Under the pieces are notes generated by a model that saw only the letters and a program-made list of their open reading frames with translations, did not search any database and was not told the origin of the DNA. From Tubulanus polymorphus (lineage: Eukaryota > Nemertea > Palaeonemertea > Tubulaniformes > Tubulanidae), in NCBI RefSeq assembly GCF_964204645.1, contig NC_134029.1, positions 15,826,450 through 15,890,449 on the forward strand: DNA of 64,000 nt, given 5' to 3'. The position numbers and the translations under genes are program-made. Shown here in pieces: positions 27,184-37,383 of this stretch. Every line of letters starts with the position of its first letter. The stretch's first letter is position 1.

Positions 27184-27670
27184 AAATATTCATATACATG
27201 AATAACATTTAAATTGACAGATTATTCAATATAAAAGTGTAAGCTCTTATAGAATAGATATATAGATATATTTTAAACATTATTTCAATATTCATATTTG
27301 TTAGATTTTTAAACATTGAAAGTGTTAGTAAAGTGTGATTGAAATAATACATGATATAAATCATTGAACTTCTAAAATCAATTTTAATAAAAAATTTAGT
27401 ATTAAAATGGAAGCAAATAAGTACTACTGCCCAACATGTAATATCAATATAGATAAATCCCAAAAAGCAAGACACAATAAAACTAAAACACATTTAGAGA
27501 ATAAATTGAAATTAGAATATGAAGATGATATATTGGAAACTAAATTAGATGTTTAAAGAATGAAAAAGAAACATACAAATGTGATACATGTAATCAATCA
27601 TTCAGTGATAAAAGATTTTATAAAGAACATTTAAAATCTAAAAGTCATATTAGAAATAAGAATAATGATA
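27184..27670 (+). repeat. Left terminal inverted repeat (inner part)
   Basis: Matches 41928-42424 in inverted orientation with only scattered differences. It holds ~220 bases of upstream sequence, then the first ~87 codons of a zinc-finger protein. Similarity stops just after the NKNND codons. The left copy lacks one base near 27549 compared with the right. Confidence 0.9.
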
Positions 27671-28239
27671 ACTTATTTTCATTATTTAACATTACAAATT
27701 ATATCTCAGCAACAAATTTAGTGTATGGAAGACAATATAAAATTGATAATATTTCTATAATCAATCAAATATTATCAAATGAAGCATATTTAATTATTGA
27801 ACTGATAGATAATGGAATCAAAAGTCCTAACATATTTAATACAGTTTTAAATCATAAAGGAATTTTAGATGAAAAAATTATAAATATTCTTGAAACTCCT
27901 TTCAATGAAAGAAATGATGATTTAATACTTTCTAGAGGTTACAATAATTTGATTAACTTAAGAATTGAAAAAAGACAATTATATTATTTAAATTTTGATG
28001 ATAAACCAATTATCTATAATGAAAATTCATCAAATATTGGTATTCAATGTGAATTAGATAATAATAATTCTTATAAAGATATTGGAATTCAATGTAATTT
28101 AGATGATGAAATTTTTGCGCCTAAATATAATCCGAATGATAGCGTTTTATGTAATTGTGGAAAATATTATACTCGAAGCAATAAATCACACCATCTTAAA
28201 TCAAAATATCATAACTCCAAATATGTTAATCAATTTTAA
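27407..28239 (+). pseudogene. TIR-encoded zinc-finger protein, frameshifted
   Basis: The ATG at 27407 opens with the same peptide as the polymerase (MEANKYYCPTC). It carries two C2H2-type fingers (CPTC...H...H and CDTC...H...H), both inside the TIR. A one-base loss near 27549 breaks the frame between the fingers. After codon ~87 the protein differs from PolB: a helical region, two IGIQC(E/N)LD repeats and a final finger-like CNCGKYYTRSNKSHHLKSKYH. It ends just before the HNH gene. The fingers suggest DNA binding, possibly of the element's own ends. The C-terminal region has no family I recognise. Confidence 0.75.
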
Positions 28240-28257
28240 TAAAAATATGTATAATAA

Positions 28258-28943
28258 ATGGAGGAACAATCACAAGCTATAAATATAAACAATAATGGTG
28301 TAACAAATATATGCTATAAGAAATGTAATAAGTGTGAATTGAATAAATCATAAACAGAATTTCAAAAAGATAAAACTAAAAAAGATGGCAAACAAACATA
28401 TTGCAAAAGCTGTACTAAACTATACAATAACAAATTTCTTGAAAATAATCCAAATTATTCAACACAATATTATATGGATAATATTGAAAAATTCAAAGTT
28501 AGAAATAAACAATGGAGAGAAAATCACTCAGATTATATAACAGAATATATGAGGGAATGGAGGGATAATAATAGAGAATATTATAAAGCGTATCAAAATA
28601 ATTATAAGAAAGAAATCAAACAGATTTTAATTACAAATTGAAAAAATGTTTAAGATCTAAAGTATCAAAATTATTCAGTAAAGAAAACCACTCAGTTACA
28701 TTAGCACATTTATTGGATTGTTCAGATAAATTTTTTAAATCATGGATAATATATCAATTCGATGATAAAATGAATATAAATAATTATGGCAATTATTTTC
28801 ATATTGATCATGTGTTACCAATATCTAAATTTGACATGAATGATGAATACGATAAAAAGTTAATTTGGAATTGGAAAAACCTGAGACCTCTTGAAAAGAG
28901 ACCTGAGACCTTCTCTAATATAAATGTCAAAGAAATCGAGTAA
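28258..28943 (+). pseudogene. HNH endonuclease with zinc ribbon, broken
   Basis: The N-terminus has paired CxxC motifs (CNKCELNK and YCKSCTK), as in phage-type HNH nucleases. A helical, Trp/Asn/Tyr-rich linker with repeated short motifs follows. The HNH core reads YFHIDHVLPISKF, then WNWKNLRPLEK, with the His-Asp-His and the Asn of the fold. In copy 3 the core is followed by ~50 more residues. Here a small gagacct duplication changes the end, so the C-terminus is lost and overlaps the next gene. Breaks are a TAA at 28351 (Leu in copy 3) and a frameshift near 28620. The likely role is DNA cleavage in homing, recombination or packaging. Confidence 0.8.
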
Positions 28944-29532
28944 GAATAGTATTGATATTGAAAAGACATTAGATGATTTGGGTATAAGTGATAATAAAGA
29001 TACAGTTGTAACTAATTGTGCTCAAGTTAATTGTAATATTGATTATGAATACTATTTATATTGTAAACACCATCTTGAATTACTAATTGCTGGCGGGAAA
29101 TCTAAAGAGTTTTTAACTAAGATAATTACTTTTCAAGAATTAAATGCTATGAAACCAGATAAAGTAATAAAATATTTTAAGATTTATGAAGAAGCTAGAT
29201 TAGCTAGAATAAATGATTCTATTTCAGATGGTATTATAAAATGTTATTCTAAGTTATGTAACCAGTTAATACCAATTAATGATGAAAATAAATTATATAA
29301 TGATTTGAAAAATGACTACTTAGTTATGACTGAATTACAAAAATGGGTTGGTTATGCTTCATTTCAATTAGGATCGGTTATGACATTAATTTCTACTGGC
29401 GTCATAACATTTTCGAACATCAAGCCTATGGAATATAAATCAGGTAAGAACGAAACAGATGACGCTGTACTACAACCAAACGTCGAAACAGAAAATGAAT
29501 CAGAACAAAAATTAACTAAAATAAATGAGTGA
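28924..29532 (+). CDS. Conserved element protein, unknown function, one hydrophobic segment
   Basis: An intact 202-codon frame starting at a typical ATAAATG. The first ~25 residues are Lys/Ser-rich and polar. Residues ~35-125 are a conserved helical region (HHLELLIAGGKSKEF, KPDKVIKYFKIYEEARL). A hydrophobic stretch (ASFQLGSVMTLISTGVI) near residue 155 could be a membrane segment, and the tail is acidic. A truncated homologue in copy 3 confirms it as a real gene. It overlaps the next gene by 8 bases (ATGAGTGA). I do not recognise the family. A membrane-associated or virion role is only a guess. Confidence 0.7.
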   Translation: MSKKSSKNSIDIEKTLDDLGISDNKDTVVTNCAQVNCNIDYEYYLYCKHHLELLIAGGKSKEFLTKIITFQELNAMKPDKVIKYFKIYEEARLARINDSISDGIIKCYSKLCNQLIPINDENKLYNDLKNDYLVMTELQKWVGYASFQLGSVMTLISTGVITFSNIKPMEYKSGKNETDDAVLQPNVETENESEQKLTKINE

Positions 29533-29893
29533 TGATGTTAAGAAAAAGGCTAGATCCGAGAAACAAATTAAATGGGCAAGAGAATTAGGTAAAAGATCTT
29601 CAGAATTAAAAAAAGCTAAGAAAAAGAAATTAACTGATATAAATGAATCACAGAAATTATCTGATATTGATTCAAATAATAATCCATCTGATTCTTCTAA
29701 TGCTGGAAGTAATTATAAATTATATATTACAATTGGATAAGTAACAGTTATTATATTATCCGGTGTAATATATAAATCAAAATTCAAATCTGATGATAAA
29801 TATGATTCCAATGATAATAAACCTATCATACCAGAAAATAAGTCAAATCATAAAGCCATTGAAACTAAATCTAAATTATTATTAATGGATTAA
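29525..29893 (+). pseudogene. Small basic single-pass membrane protein, in-frame stop
   Basis: It starts inside the previous gene's stop (ATGAGTGATG). The first ~40 residues are strongly Lys/Arg-rich (KKARSEKQIKWARELGKRSS), followed by a Ser/Asn/Asp spacer. A hydrophobic segment follows (YKLYITIG, then VTVIILSGVIY) and a polar tail ending LLLMD. A TAA at 29738-29740 interrupts the hydrophobic segment. Copy 3 has TTA (Leu) at that position, so one T-to-A change made the stop. The basic head with a membrane anchor could bind DNA to a membrane; this is inference. Confidence 0.65.
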
Positions 29894-29899
29894 AATAAG

Positions 29900-30992
29900 A
29901 TGAAAAAAGAACAATATTTAAGAGATTTATATTACAACCCAGAAAATGAAGTATCATATTCTAACGTTTCAGAATTATGGAATAAAAATTAAATCTGATA
30001 ATGAAAATGGTGATATAAAATATAGTGAATTAAAATCATGGTTACAAAATCAACCAACATATCAAATCCACAAGAAAATGGAAAAAACTTATTTAACAAG
30101 AAAAGTTATTGTTTCATATATCGATCAACAATGGCAAGCAGATTTAATTGACATGAAGAACTTAGAGGAATACAACAAAGGATATTTCTGGATATTAAAT
30201 GTTATAGACATATTCAGTAGATACGCATGGTCAATTCCAATCAAAAATAAAACTGGCATAGAAGTGACAAATGCTTTTAAATCAATATTTAAAGAAGCTA
30301 TTCCAGATAAGATACAATTTGATGAAGGTAAGGAATTTTATAACAAACATTTCAAAAAACTATTATCTGATAACGATGTAGATAATTTTTCAACACATTC
30401 AGATAAAAAAGCATCTATTATAGAAAGATTTAATAAAACATTGAAAACTAGAATGTGGAAATATTTTACTACTAATGAAACATATAAATATATCGATGTG
30501 TTAGATGATTTAGTGAAAGGTTATAATAATTCTAAACATAGTTCTATAAATATGAAACCTATACAAGCTAGAAAAGAAGATAATTCAGAAATAGTATGGA
30601 ATAATTTATATGGAGCATTTGTTACACAGGATTTCTGCGAACCTAGATTTAAAATAAGACAACACGTTAGAATATCTAAATATAGAAAAACATTTTATAA
30701 AGGTCATACCCCTAATTTTACAGAAGAAATATTTAAGATTAGAAAGATAATATTAACTAAACCATTTGTTTATAAATTAGAAGATCTAAAAGATGAAGAA
30801 ATATTAGGTTATTTCTATGAACAAGAATTATCACTTGTACCAAATCCCGATGAAATAGAATACAAAATAGAAAAAGTATTGAAAACAAAAACTCTTAAAG
30901 GAAAAAAGTATTCTTTGGTGAAATATAAAGGATATGATGATAAATTTAATGAATGGATTTTATTTAGTAAAATTAAAAGAATAAATGAATAA
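29900..30992 (+). pseudogene. int: Polinton integrase (retroviral-type, chromodomain), one frameshift
   Basis: Core rve fold with the catalytic triad in the 348-codon frame starting at 29946: Asp66 (QADLIDM), Asp126 (IQFDEGKE) and Glu160 (IIERFNK), a DD34E spacing. An N-terminal helical region precedes it, and a C-terminal chromodomain-like segment covers ~300-348 (EKVLKTKT, SLVKYKGY, EWILFSK). The true start is the ATG at 29900 (MKKEQYL, shared with copy 3). A frameshift near 29990 separates the first ~30 codons from the rest. It joins element ends to host DNA, and the chromodomain may steer insertion to marked chromatin. The catalytic region itself is intact. Confidence 0.93.
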
Positions 30993-31597
30993 AGATTTAT
31001 TTATATTTGAACCGCATAATATGTTAATAACTGGAGTAACAAATTGTGGTAAAACATATTTCATATTAGACTTGTTAGAAACTATTCATAAGAATCATTT
31101 TGATAATATAATATTATTTTGTCCTACTTATGAAATGAATAAAACATATAATAGAGATATAGTTAAGATAAAAAAAGTTTATTATATTAGATCCTAAAAC
31201 AGTCAAAGAAAATTTAGATAATTGTATTAAAATAGCAATTGATACTTATAAAGGATCAAATACATTATTCATTGTAGATGATTGTGCTAATTTACATGAT
31301 TCAAAAGTGAGAGAAAGTGAGTTATGTTATTTAGCTTTCTCTGGGAGACATTTCGGGATAACAACATGGGTTTTAAATCAAAAATATAATTCAATTGTTA
31401 AAGACTTTAGGGAGAATATAAGATTTCTAGTTTTATTTTATAACAAAGATAAAAAATCTATGCAACAATCATTGGAAGAAAATCAAATTATACCTACTGA
31501 ATTACATGATGAATATATGAATAAATTAAAGAATAATAAAGGTTCAAAATTATTACTGAGATTAAAATTTCCATATGAATATAAATTTATAAAATAA
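30985..31597 (+). pseudogene. Packaging ATPase (A32/FtsK-HerA type), one frameshift
   Basis: It starts 8 bases inside the integrase gene (ATGAATAA). Walker A is GVTNCGKT (residues ~17-24), Walker B is TLFIVDDC, and a later segment reads FSGRHFGITTWVLNQKY. This is the layout of the small Polinton/adintovirus genome-packaging ATPase of ~200 residues, which drives DNA into the capsid. A frameshift near 31190 breaks the protein between the motifs. Copy 3 keeps this part in frame but has a 43-codon deletion further on. The end of this gene is duplicated downstream. Confidence 0.9.
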
Positions 31598-32000
31598 CTA
31601 TTTGTATACCCCAATACATGATACCCTAATACCTGATACCCTATTAGATACCCTAATACCTGATACCCTATTAGATACCTTAAATACTTAAAACCCCCTT
31701 TTTTTAAATAAATATTTTTTATACAATTTTCAACCAATTTATTTTTGTTTTTTCAACTAATATATGAATAAGTTTGAAAATAATAAAGGTTATTTATTAT
31801 TACTGAGGTTTCAATTTCCATATGAATATCAGTTTATAAAATAAGATATTTTATGTATTAGATTGTATTAGATATGTATTAGATATGTATTAGATACCTT
31901 AAATACCTTAAATACTTAAAACCCCCTTTTTTATTTACTATTATTTTATACAATTTTCAACCAATATTATTATTTGTGTTAAATATAATTAATATTTTAA
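31598..32000. repeat. Convergent intergenic region with tandem repeats and a duplicated gene end
   Basis: The right- and left-reading gene arms meet here. It contains 'gataccctaatacct'-type tandem repeats (31617-31680). A second, diverged copy of the ATPase 3' end lies at 31762-31844 and matches 31514-31597. The stretch 'taaatacttaaaaccccc' appears twice (about 31680 and 31910). The unit gene end plus tail thus looks duplicated as a ~240-base block. T-rich tails may serve as polyadenylation regions for both arms. Confidence 0.75.
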
Positions 32001-32102
32001 TCACTTTCACTATCAGACCCTAACAATTTATTCAAATTCTCTACCGTATCATCGTCAATAGTTGTTTTATTTTTATACTTTTTCGTCCTTTCTACCGCAT
32101 CA

Positions 32103-32859
32103 TCAATAGTTTCTTCTTTCTTCTTTATGTTTCATAGAATCTTTATTATCTATATCTGTAACTATATCACCATGTGGGTGCCGTATGGCACCATTTTCAT
32201 TATTATCTTTATTAGTGTTTGCTCCTAATATTTCATTTACAGTGTTTGGTTTTAATATTTCATTAGCATCGGTTAGATCTAATTCATCTTTATTAGGTGT
32301 TGCTAATAATAAATCTTCATATATTTTTTCACCATTTACTTTTTGATTTGAAACAAACTTTGTAACATATCTAAATGGGTGTTCTATAAATTCTTTTAAA
32401 CCAACACGTTCTATAACATTATTTATATGTACCCTTGTATTCATATGTTTATTCCAATTTGATGTAGCGTTTGAAAATTCACTTTTACAATATCCACAAT
32501 AATTTCTATTTTCACTCATATTTAATTTTATTTCATTATTAGATGTAGAAGGTATTACATTATTAGATGTAGAAGGTATTACATTATTAGATGTAGAAGG
32601 TATTACATTATTACATGTAGAAGGTATTACATTATTACATGTAGAAGGTATTACATTATTAGATGTAGATGGTATTACATTACTTATTATCAACAACACC
32701 ACTTTTATTATTATCGATTTCTATTAGTTTAGTTTTATAAATTTTGAAAATAGGATCAAATATCAAAGCTATATTACAAGGTATTACATAATATAAACCA
32801 TCATTATTTTCATGTGTATCGATGTATGGAATATGTTTATATACTTTACCTCCTTCCAT
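32103..32859 (-). pseudogene. Zinc-finger protein with VIPSTSNN tandem repeats, frameshifted
   Basis: The minus-strand ATG at 32859 (MEGGKVYKHIPYIDTHENN) runs 59 codons to a stop. The other frame picks up at 32702. There a 24-base repeat codes about six VIPST(S/C)NN units (about 32536-32683). Then comes MSENRNYCGYCKSEF...H...H, a single C2H2 finger, and a ~110-residue polar region. The two frames may be one gene broken near the repeat, or a separate gene may start at the ATG at 32519. It is the last gene of the left-reading cluster, after the capsid gene. Function is unknown; a DNA-binding or scaffold role is possible. Confidence 0.6.
32536..32683. repeat. 24-bp coding minisatellite, about 6 units
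   Basis: The unit 'ggtattacattattagatgt' plus 'agaa' repeats about six times with one or two substitutions (agatg/acatg). It is a multiple of three, so length changes keep the VIPSTSNN frame. Confidence 0.9.
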
Positions 32860-32978
32860 TTATTATATAAATTTTTACTAAAGTTAAAATTTTAATACAT
32901 AACACTATTCAATTGAGAATTTACAATATTTAATTGCGCGTCAGATATAATATAAATATGCATTTTAAAATTTTTGAT

Positions 32979-34129
32979 TCATTTATTCTTTGTCATGAAT
33001 AATTGTATTCCATCCTTTGTATTTTGTAATTTTTTTCCAGAACCATGTAATGAATTATCCTCTGTTGTTCTAAAATCTAACCATAATGCATATTTATTAC
33101 CGGTATAATAATCAATTTGATTAATATTACAATTTTCAGATGATTTCACTTTTTCATTCATAAAATGTTTTCTAATTTCTGGCCATTGATCTATCATTCT
33201 CATTCCTTGACAAAATATTTTATTTGCTATTCCTTCGATAGTTATTTCTACTTTTGTTATTTCAGGATTATAATAATTATCAACATTTATTGCGCCATTA
33301 GAATATGTTGCAATGGTAAAAAATATTAATATACCTTTAATAGATCTTCTTGGGAAGTTAATATTCTCATTAATAATTTCATCATTTGCATTAATAGTTA
33401 CAGTTTTAAATTTATCAATATAATCATATAATAATGAAAATCCTTGATTGTATTTAGTTTGAATTATACTTGAAATATTTTCATCAGTTACTGTATCATA
33501 TTCTAAACATATATTCGATAATTTATAACTCATATCTTTATTAACGCTAGATAATACAATTTAATTAACAGAAGCAAATGTTATTTCGAATATAACGTCT
33601 TCTTGAATTGCGTATTTATATAAAGGCGCATTATTATTTATCAATTCAAAGTCTAATGGAATTTTATATTTGCTTCCATATATACTTTTTATCAATTTAT
33701 CTACAGCATTAGTTAATATTGCATTATGTGCTTCTGATCTTAATTTATTTTGGTTTTCTGATTGGATTCCTTGAAATATCATATTATTTCTATTTTCTTT
33801 AATTAACCATAAATCTTTATAATGCATAAATAAATTATAATCATCTAATGAGAAAACTGTTTCTGGGCCAATCTTTATTGTTAATTTTCTAATCAAATAT
33901 CTTCCAACATTATCAACAACATAATTATTATTATTACCGATTACTTTTATATCGGCCGATAAATAAATACTATTTGGAACGTAAAAAGTATTTTGTGTTA
34001 ATCTCGGAATTCTAACATATAAAGTTTCATCGGGATTAATATTAGAAGGCTTATATGATGTGATCTCTCTGCTTTAATAGCATTAGATATTCTATGATTC
34101 TTAGAAGGATATATATAACTCCCACTCAT
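32979..34129 (-). pseudogene. Major capsid protein (double jelly-roll type), broken
   Basis: The minus-strand ATG at 34129 follows TTTTTTTGTTAAATAA. The deduced protein is ~380 residues, short like the MCPs of adintovirus-type Polintons. The N-terminal half has VRIPRLTQNTFYVPNS, LIRKLTIKIGPETVF and a YKIPLDFELINNNAPL segment. The C-terminal half has FPRRSIKGILIFF, KVEITIEGIANKIF and a LHGSGKKLQNTKDG segment near the end. I assign it as MCP from this residue pattern, its position and its size. It would form the hexameric capsomers of an icosahedral particle. Breaks are a frameshift near 34040 and one in-frame TAA at 33561-33563. The frame on both sides of the TAA is the same. Confidence 0.82.
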
Positions 34130-34149
34130 TTATTTAACAAAAAAATTAA

Positions 34150-35600
34150 TCATTTATTTTTAATCATGTTTACTAGCCCAAAAATAATAGCACTTACAAC
34201 TGTAATTAAAAATAAAATAATATGTTCAGCAGCAAAGTTAATAATGTTTCCTGCAGATTTCAATATAAAACCAACAATTGATGCAATAACTCCTGGTAAT
34301 GCTGCAGCAGATTTCTTTGATAGTTCCCATAAATATTTTGCTAATTTCTTTAAACCAACTTTAACTTTATCTTGTATAGAATTATTACCTGGGGGTTTAT
34401 CCGGTTTATTGGGAGTAGGAGTAGATTTCAAAGCATTTGATATAGCTACCCTATTGTTGTAAATACCATAGTTACTGCTGTTAGAATTGAAAGAATTGTG
34501 ATTCCTTCAAACTTAAATAATAATTTTATTCTATCTTTCAATGATATTTCAGAATTTGGTTTAATTATTAAATCTTTAACAACAACTTTTAATCTATTAA
34601 TACAATAATCATATGATTTTTTTAATAATTTAATTTCTTCTTTCTGAAATTCTATGTTATATTCTAAATCATCAATTTCTTTTTCTAAATATGCATTTCT
34701 TTTTTAAAATTCAATTTCTTCAATAACTTTATTATCTCTATCTAATTTTAGTTGTTCCGATTCTTTTCTTGATTTAAATAATTCATCTTCTAAAGTTCTA
34801 ATTTTTAAATCTCTTATACTTTTATCATGCGCAATTTTATCAGCTTCATTTCTTATACTAATAATTTCTCTTATTGCTTTATCAGAAAGTATATTATTTA
34901 AATCTTCTAATTGTTGATCTGTTGCATCAAGTAATCCATTCGGTAAAAGTTTTTCAATTGGAACTCCTTTTGAATTAGGTTTACTAGTTTTGGAAGTTAT
35001 ATTCTGTTCAGAAGTTGTTTCTGTTTCTAAATTATTATCGATTGTTTCAAATAATTCATTAATTCTTTGTTTAAATACTCTTTCATTTTTAATAATTTCT
35101 TCTTGTGTTACATCTTCTATTTCATTACTATTTCTTATTCTTTTAATTCTAGATAGGTCTAACTTAAGCAAAGTTGATTCTGCTAATATTTTGTTTTGTT
35201 TTTTATAAGAGATATCAATATAATAATCATCTTTCAAATGATAATAATATTCACCATCTAAAGATTTTAATTCTTGTACTAAAAGTCTGGCGCCTCCGGC
35301 ATTTATATTATATCCAGATTTTTCAAATATAGGTTTGAAATTATAAATATATTCATTATATTCTAAATTTTGTTTTACTAAATCTGGATTTTCATTTTCA
35401 GGATTTATTCTCGATCTAGTTCTTCTATCAAATTCATCTGTTGATTGGCCTTTAGAACCACTATCTGCTTAATTAGAATTATATGCTGATTCATTACCAT
35501 CATCAATATTAGTTTCTGCATCATTAGAATCATCATCAATATATCCCTCATTATTATTTCCCATGCCTTCCATTTCATAATCTTCTCCACCTTCTGCCAT
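34150..35600 (-). pseudogene. Large virion-type protein: acidic head, coiled coil, hydrophobic tail; broken
   Basis: From the ATG at 35600 one frame runs with only stops interrupting it. There is a very acidic N-terminus, then a region ending GGARLLVQELKSLDGEYYY, and a long charged coiled coil (residues ~110-330, rich in Lys/Glu/Ile). Hydrophobic segments follow, with Gly/Ala-rich SAAALPGVIASIVGFILK and a final Ile/Phe-rich helix. In-frame TAA codons lie at 35469-35471 and 34704-34706, and a frameshift near 34455 precedes the hydrophobic tail. Total length is about 480 residues. It sits directly upstream of the capsid gene. I suggest a minor capsid or membrane-interacting virion protein; the family is unrecognised. 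Confidence 0.65.
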
Positions 35601-35615
35601 TTACATAATAACAAA

Positions 35616-36912
35616 TTAAAATTTAAAATATAATATTCCTCCGATTACAATTCCTATACAAGTTAAAGCTAATTTAGTATTTTCATGGGATTTATTATCA
35701 TCATTTAGTTTAATTATTTCATGTTGAATATTATCAGTTCTAATATTTTCTGATGTATTATAATCCGGTTTAGAATCATTATTTAATTTAATATTATTAG
35801 TTTTAGTTTCTGTTGATTGAATGTGTTTTTCATTTTTTTCACCTTCCATTAATTTTGGAGCAGTAATTGTCTTTGTATTTATAATATTTAATCCAAATGA
35901 ATTATTTATTGTTGCAGTTTTAATTAGATTATTATAACCAATTATATTTCCCATCTTTAATACTAAATCATTAGAAATAATAAATAGATTAGGGCCTATA
36001 CAATAATTTAATCTAATATGTGATTTATCTAAATAATTTTGATATCTTACAATGTTTTCCGGAATCGATCTATTTTTATCATTATGAATGGAATCTTCAA
36101 ATAATACTTTAAACTGTTTCTGCGCATCGAATGAAGTGTTATCATTTCCAATTATTGGGGATCTTGTTTCAACTTGCGCACCTAAAATACATATCAAATA
36201 AGTTGTAATAGATTGATTTATTCTTTGTATACCTGATTTTGTAAAACCTTCACCATTTTCTAAAATGAAATTAACCCAACCATTATTATTATCAATTTTA
36301 TGATTATGATAAGCTCCAATTCTATGCATATAATCAATTCTTTTTATTTCATACTCTTCACCAACACCTTGCAATTTACCATGCGCTCTAAAATCGGAAT
36401 TAATATTTATATTAAATTCATTACATATTTTATAAAACTTAGATAGATTAATATTATTATCCAATTCTTTAAAATATTTAGACCCAGGTAAAGGACATTC
36501 TTATTCATTTAATATTATTCTGATTTGAAAATATGTGTGAAATCTAAATATTGTGTGAATTAATTTTAAATCAGAATACTTCAAATTTTTATCTAAGTTA
36601 TTTAAATGATCATTCCAACTTATTCCACATCCTGTTGTTGCACAATAAACAGCAAAATTTAATTGATTCTGCCAATATTTCATATTAGATTTTACTTTAT
36701 ATATATGATATTCATCTCGAGTAAAAGTAACTTCATATGTATTAAATATATTTTCCATTTTAGAAATAAAAAATTGATTCAGTAACATAAATTTCTAAAT
36801 TAGTTAATGAATTTAAAACTACATTTCTATATGTAATATTTTTCTTAAAATCTATTGCAGGAATATTATATTTAATTGATTTATTATATTGGAAAGCTTT
36901 TGGAAACCCCAT
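35616..36912 (-). pseudogene. Conserved protein with C-terminal anchor, possible penton/minor capsid; broken
   Basis: The ATG at 36912 (MGFPKAFQYNKSI) follows the usual TATAAATG. The first ~50 codons are separated by a frameshift near 36765 from the main frame. That frame runs to 35616 with one TAA at 36501-36503. The main body includes a globular segment (GWVNFILENGEGFTKSG, CILGAQVETRSPI) and a GPNLFIISNDLVLKMG beta-rich part. An Asn/Lys-rich spacer and a C-terminal hydrophobic helix (CIGIVIGGILYF) follow. Total is about 430 residues. Its length and location between the capsid gene and the small membrane proteins fit a penton or minor capsid protein, but I cannot confirm a jelly roll by eye. 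Confidence 0.6.
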
Positions 36913-36928
36913 TTATATAATTAAAGAA

Positions 36929-37363
36929 TTAATAATTAACTAATTCTTTTAATAATTTATCTTGTTCTTCAACTGTTATATGACCATTTAAACTTATTAT
37001 ATGATCTAGTGTATTCTTTAATTTATTAATTTCTTTTATATTAGTTTTAATTTTTTCTTTATTACTTTTTATATTTAATTTTGAACTTATACCAGTTAAT
37101 ACACTTGAACTTAATCCTAATACGCCAATTGATATAGCTAAAGGTGTTAATGGACTGAATATTGCTAGAAATGTTATTACAGAACTAATTGTAACCGAAC
37201 CACTTATAATCAAATAATATATAATTTTACATTTTAAATATTTTTTCTTTTTTATCTTTAAGTCACTTTCAAATTCTAATATTTGTTTTTCTAAATATGT
37301 TTTTAATTTAGTTTTATTTATATCATGAGGAATAATATCAATATTATCAACTTTATCTTCCAT
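36929..37363 (-). CDS. Small protein with paired hydrophobic helices and coiled coil
   Basis: An intact 144-codon frame. A Lys/Glu-rich first third is followed by two adjacent hydrophobic segments (IIYYLIISGSVTISSVITFL and AIFSPLTPLAISIGVLG) forming a probable membrane hairpin. A charged C-terminal helix follows (KEKIKTNIKEINKLKNTL). It lies in a run of small genes each starting at ATAAATG. Such short membrane proteins are often virion membrane components or lysis/fusion factors in related viruses. The family is not recognised. Confidence 0.7.
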   Translation of the reverse strand: MEDKVDNIDIIPHDINKTKLKTYLEKQILEFESDLKIKKKKYLKCKIIYYLIISGSVTISSVITFLAIFSPLTPLAISIGVLGLSSSVLTGISSKLNIKSNKEKIKTNIKEINKLKNTLDHIISLNGHITVEEQDKLLKELVNY

Positions 37364-37383
37364 TTATTTAGCAAAAAAAATTA
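37364..37383 (-). promoter_or_regulatory. Conserved start-codon motif TTTTG(N)TAAATAAATG
   Basis: Read on the minus strand, the bases before this ATG are a T-run, then TTTGCTAAATAA. Near-identical leaders precede the ATGs at 34129 (TTGTTAAATAA), 37806 (TTTGCTAAATAA), 38052 (TTGATAAATAA) and, less exactly, 38409 (CACTATATAA). Many other element genes start at ATAAATG (28924, 29525, 30985). The motif resembles a late-promoter/initiator fused to the start codon, as known for TAAATG in poxviruses. Function is inferred. Confidence 0.55.

Noticed and set aside
28351-28353. Alternative genetic code with TAA as sense codon
   Set aside because: Genes in the same element also end properly at TAA (TAAATG junctions), and frameshifts accompany the stops. 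Decay or sequencing error is simpler.
34094-34462. 122-codon plus-strand frame
   Set aside because: Antisense to the hydrophobic tail of the minus-strand virion-type protein, and mirrors its codons.
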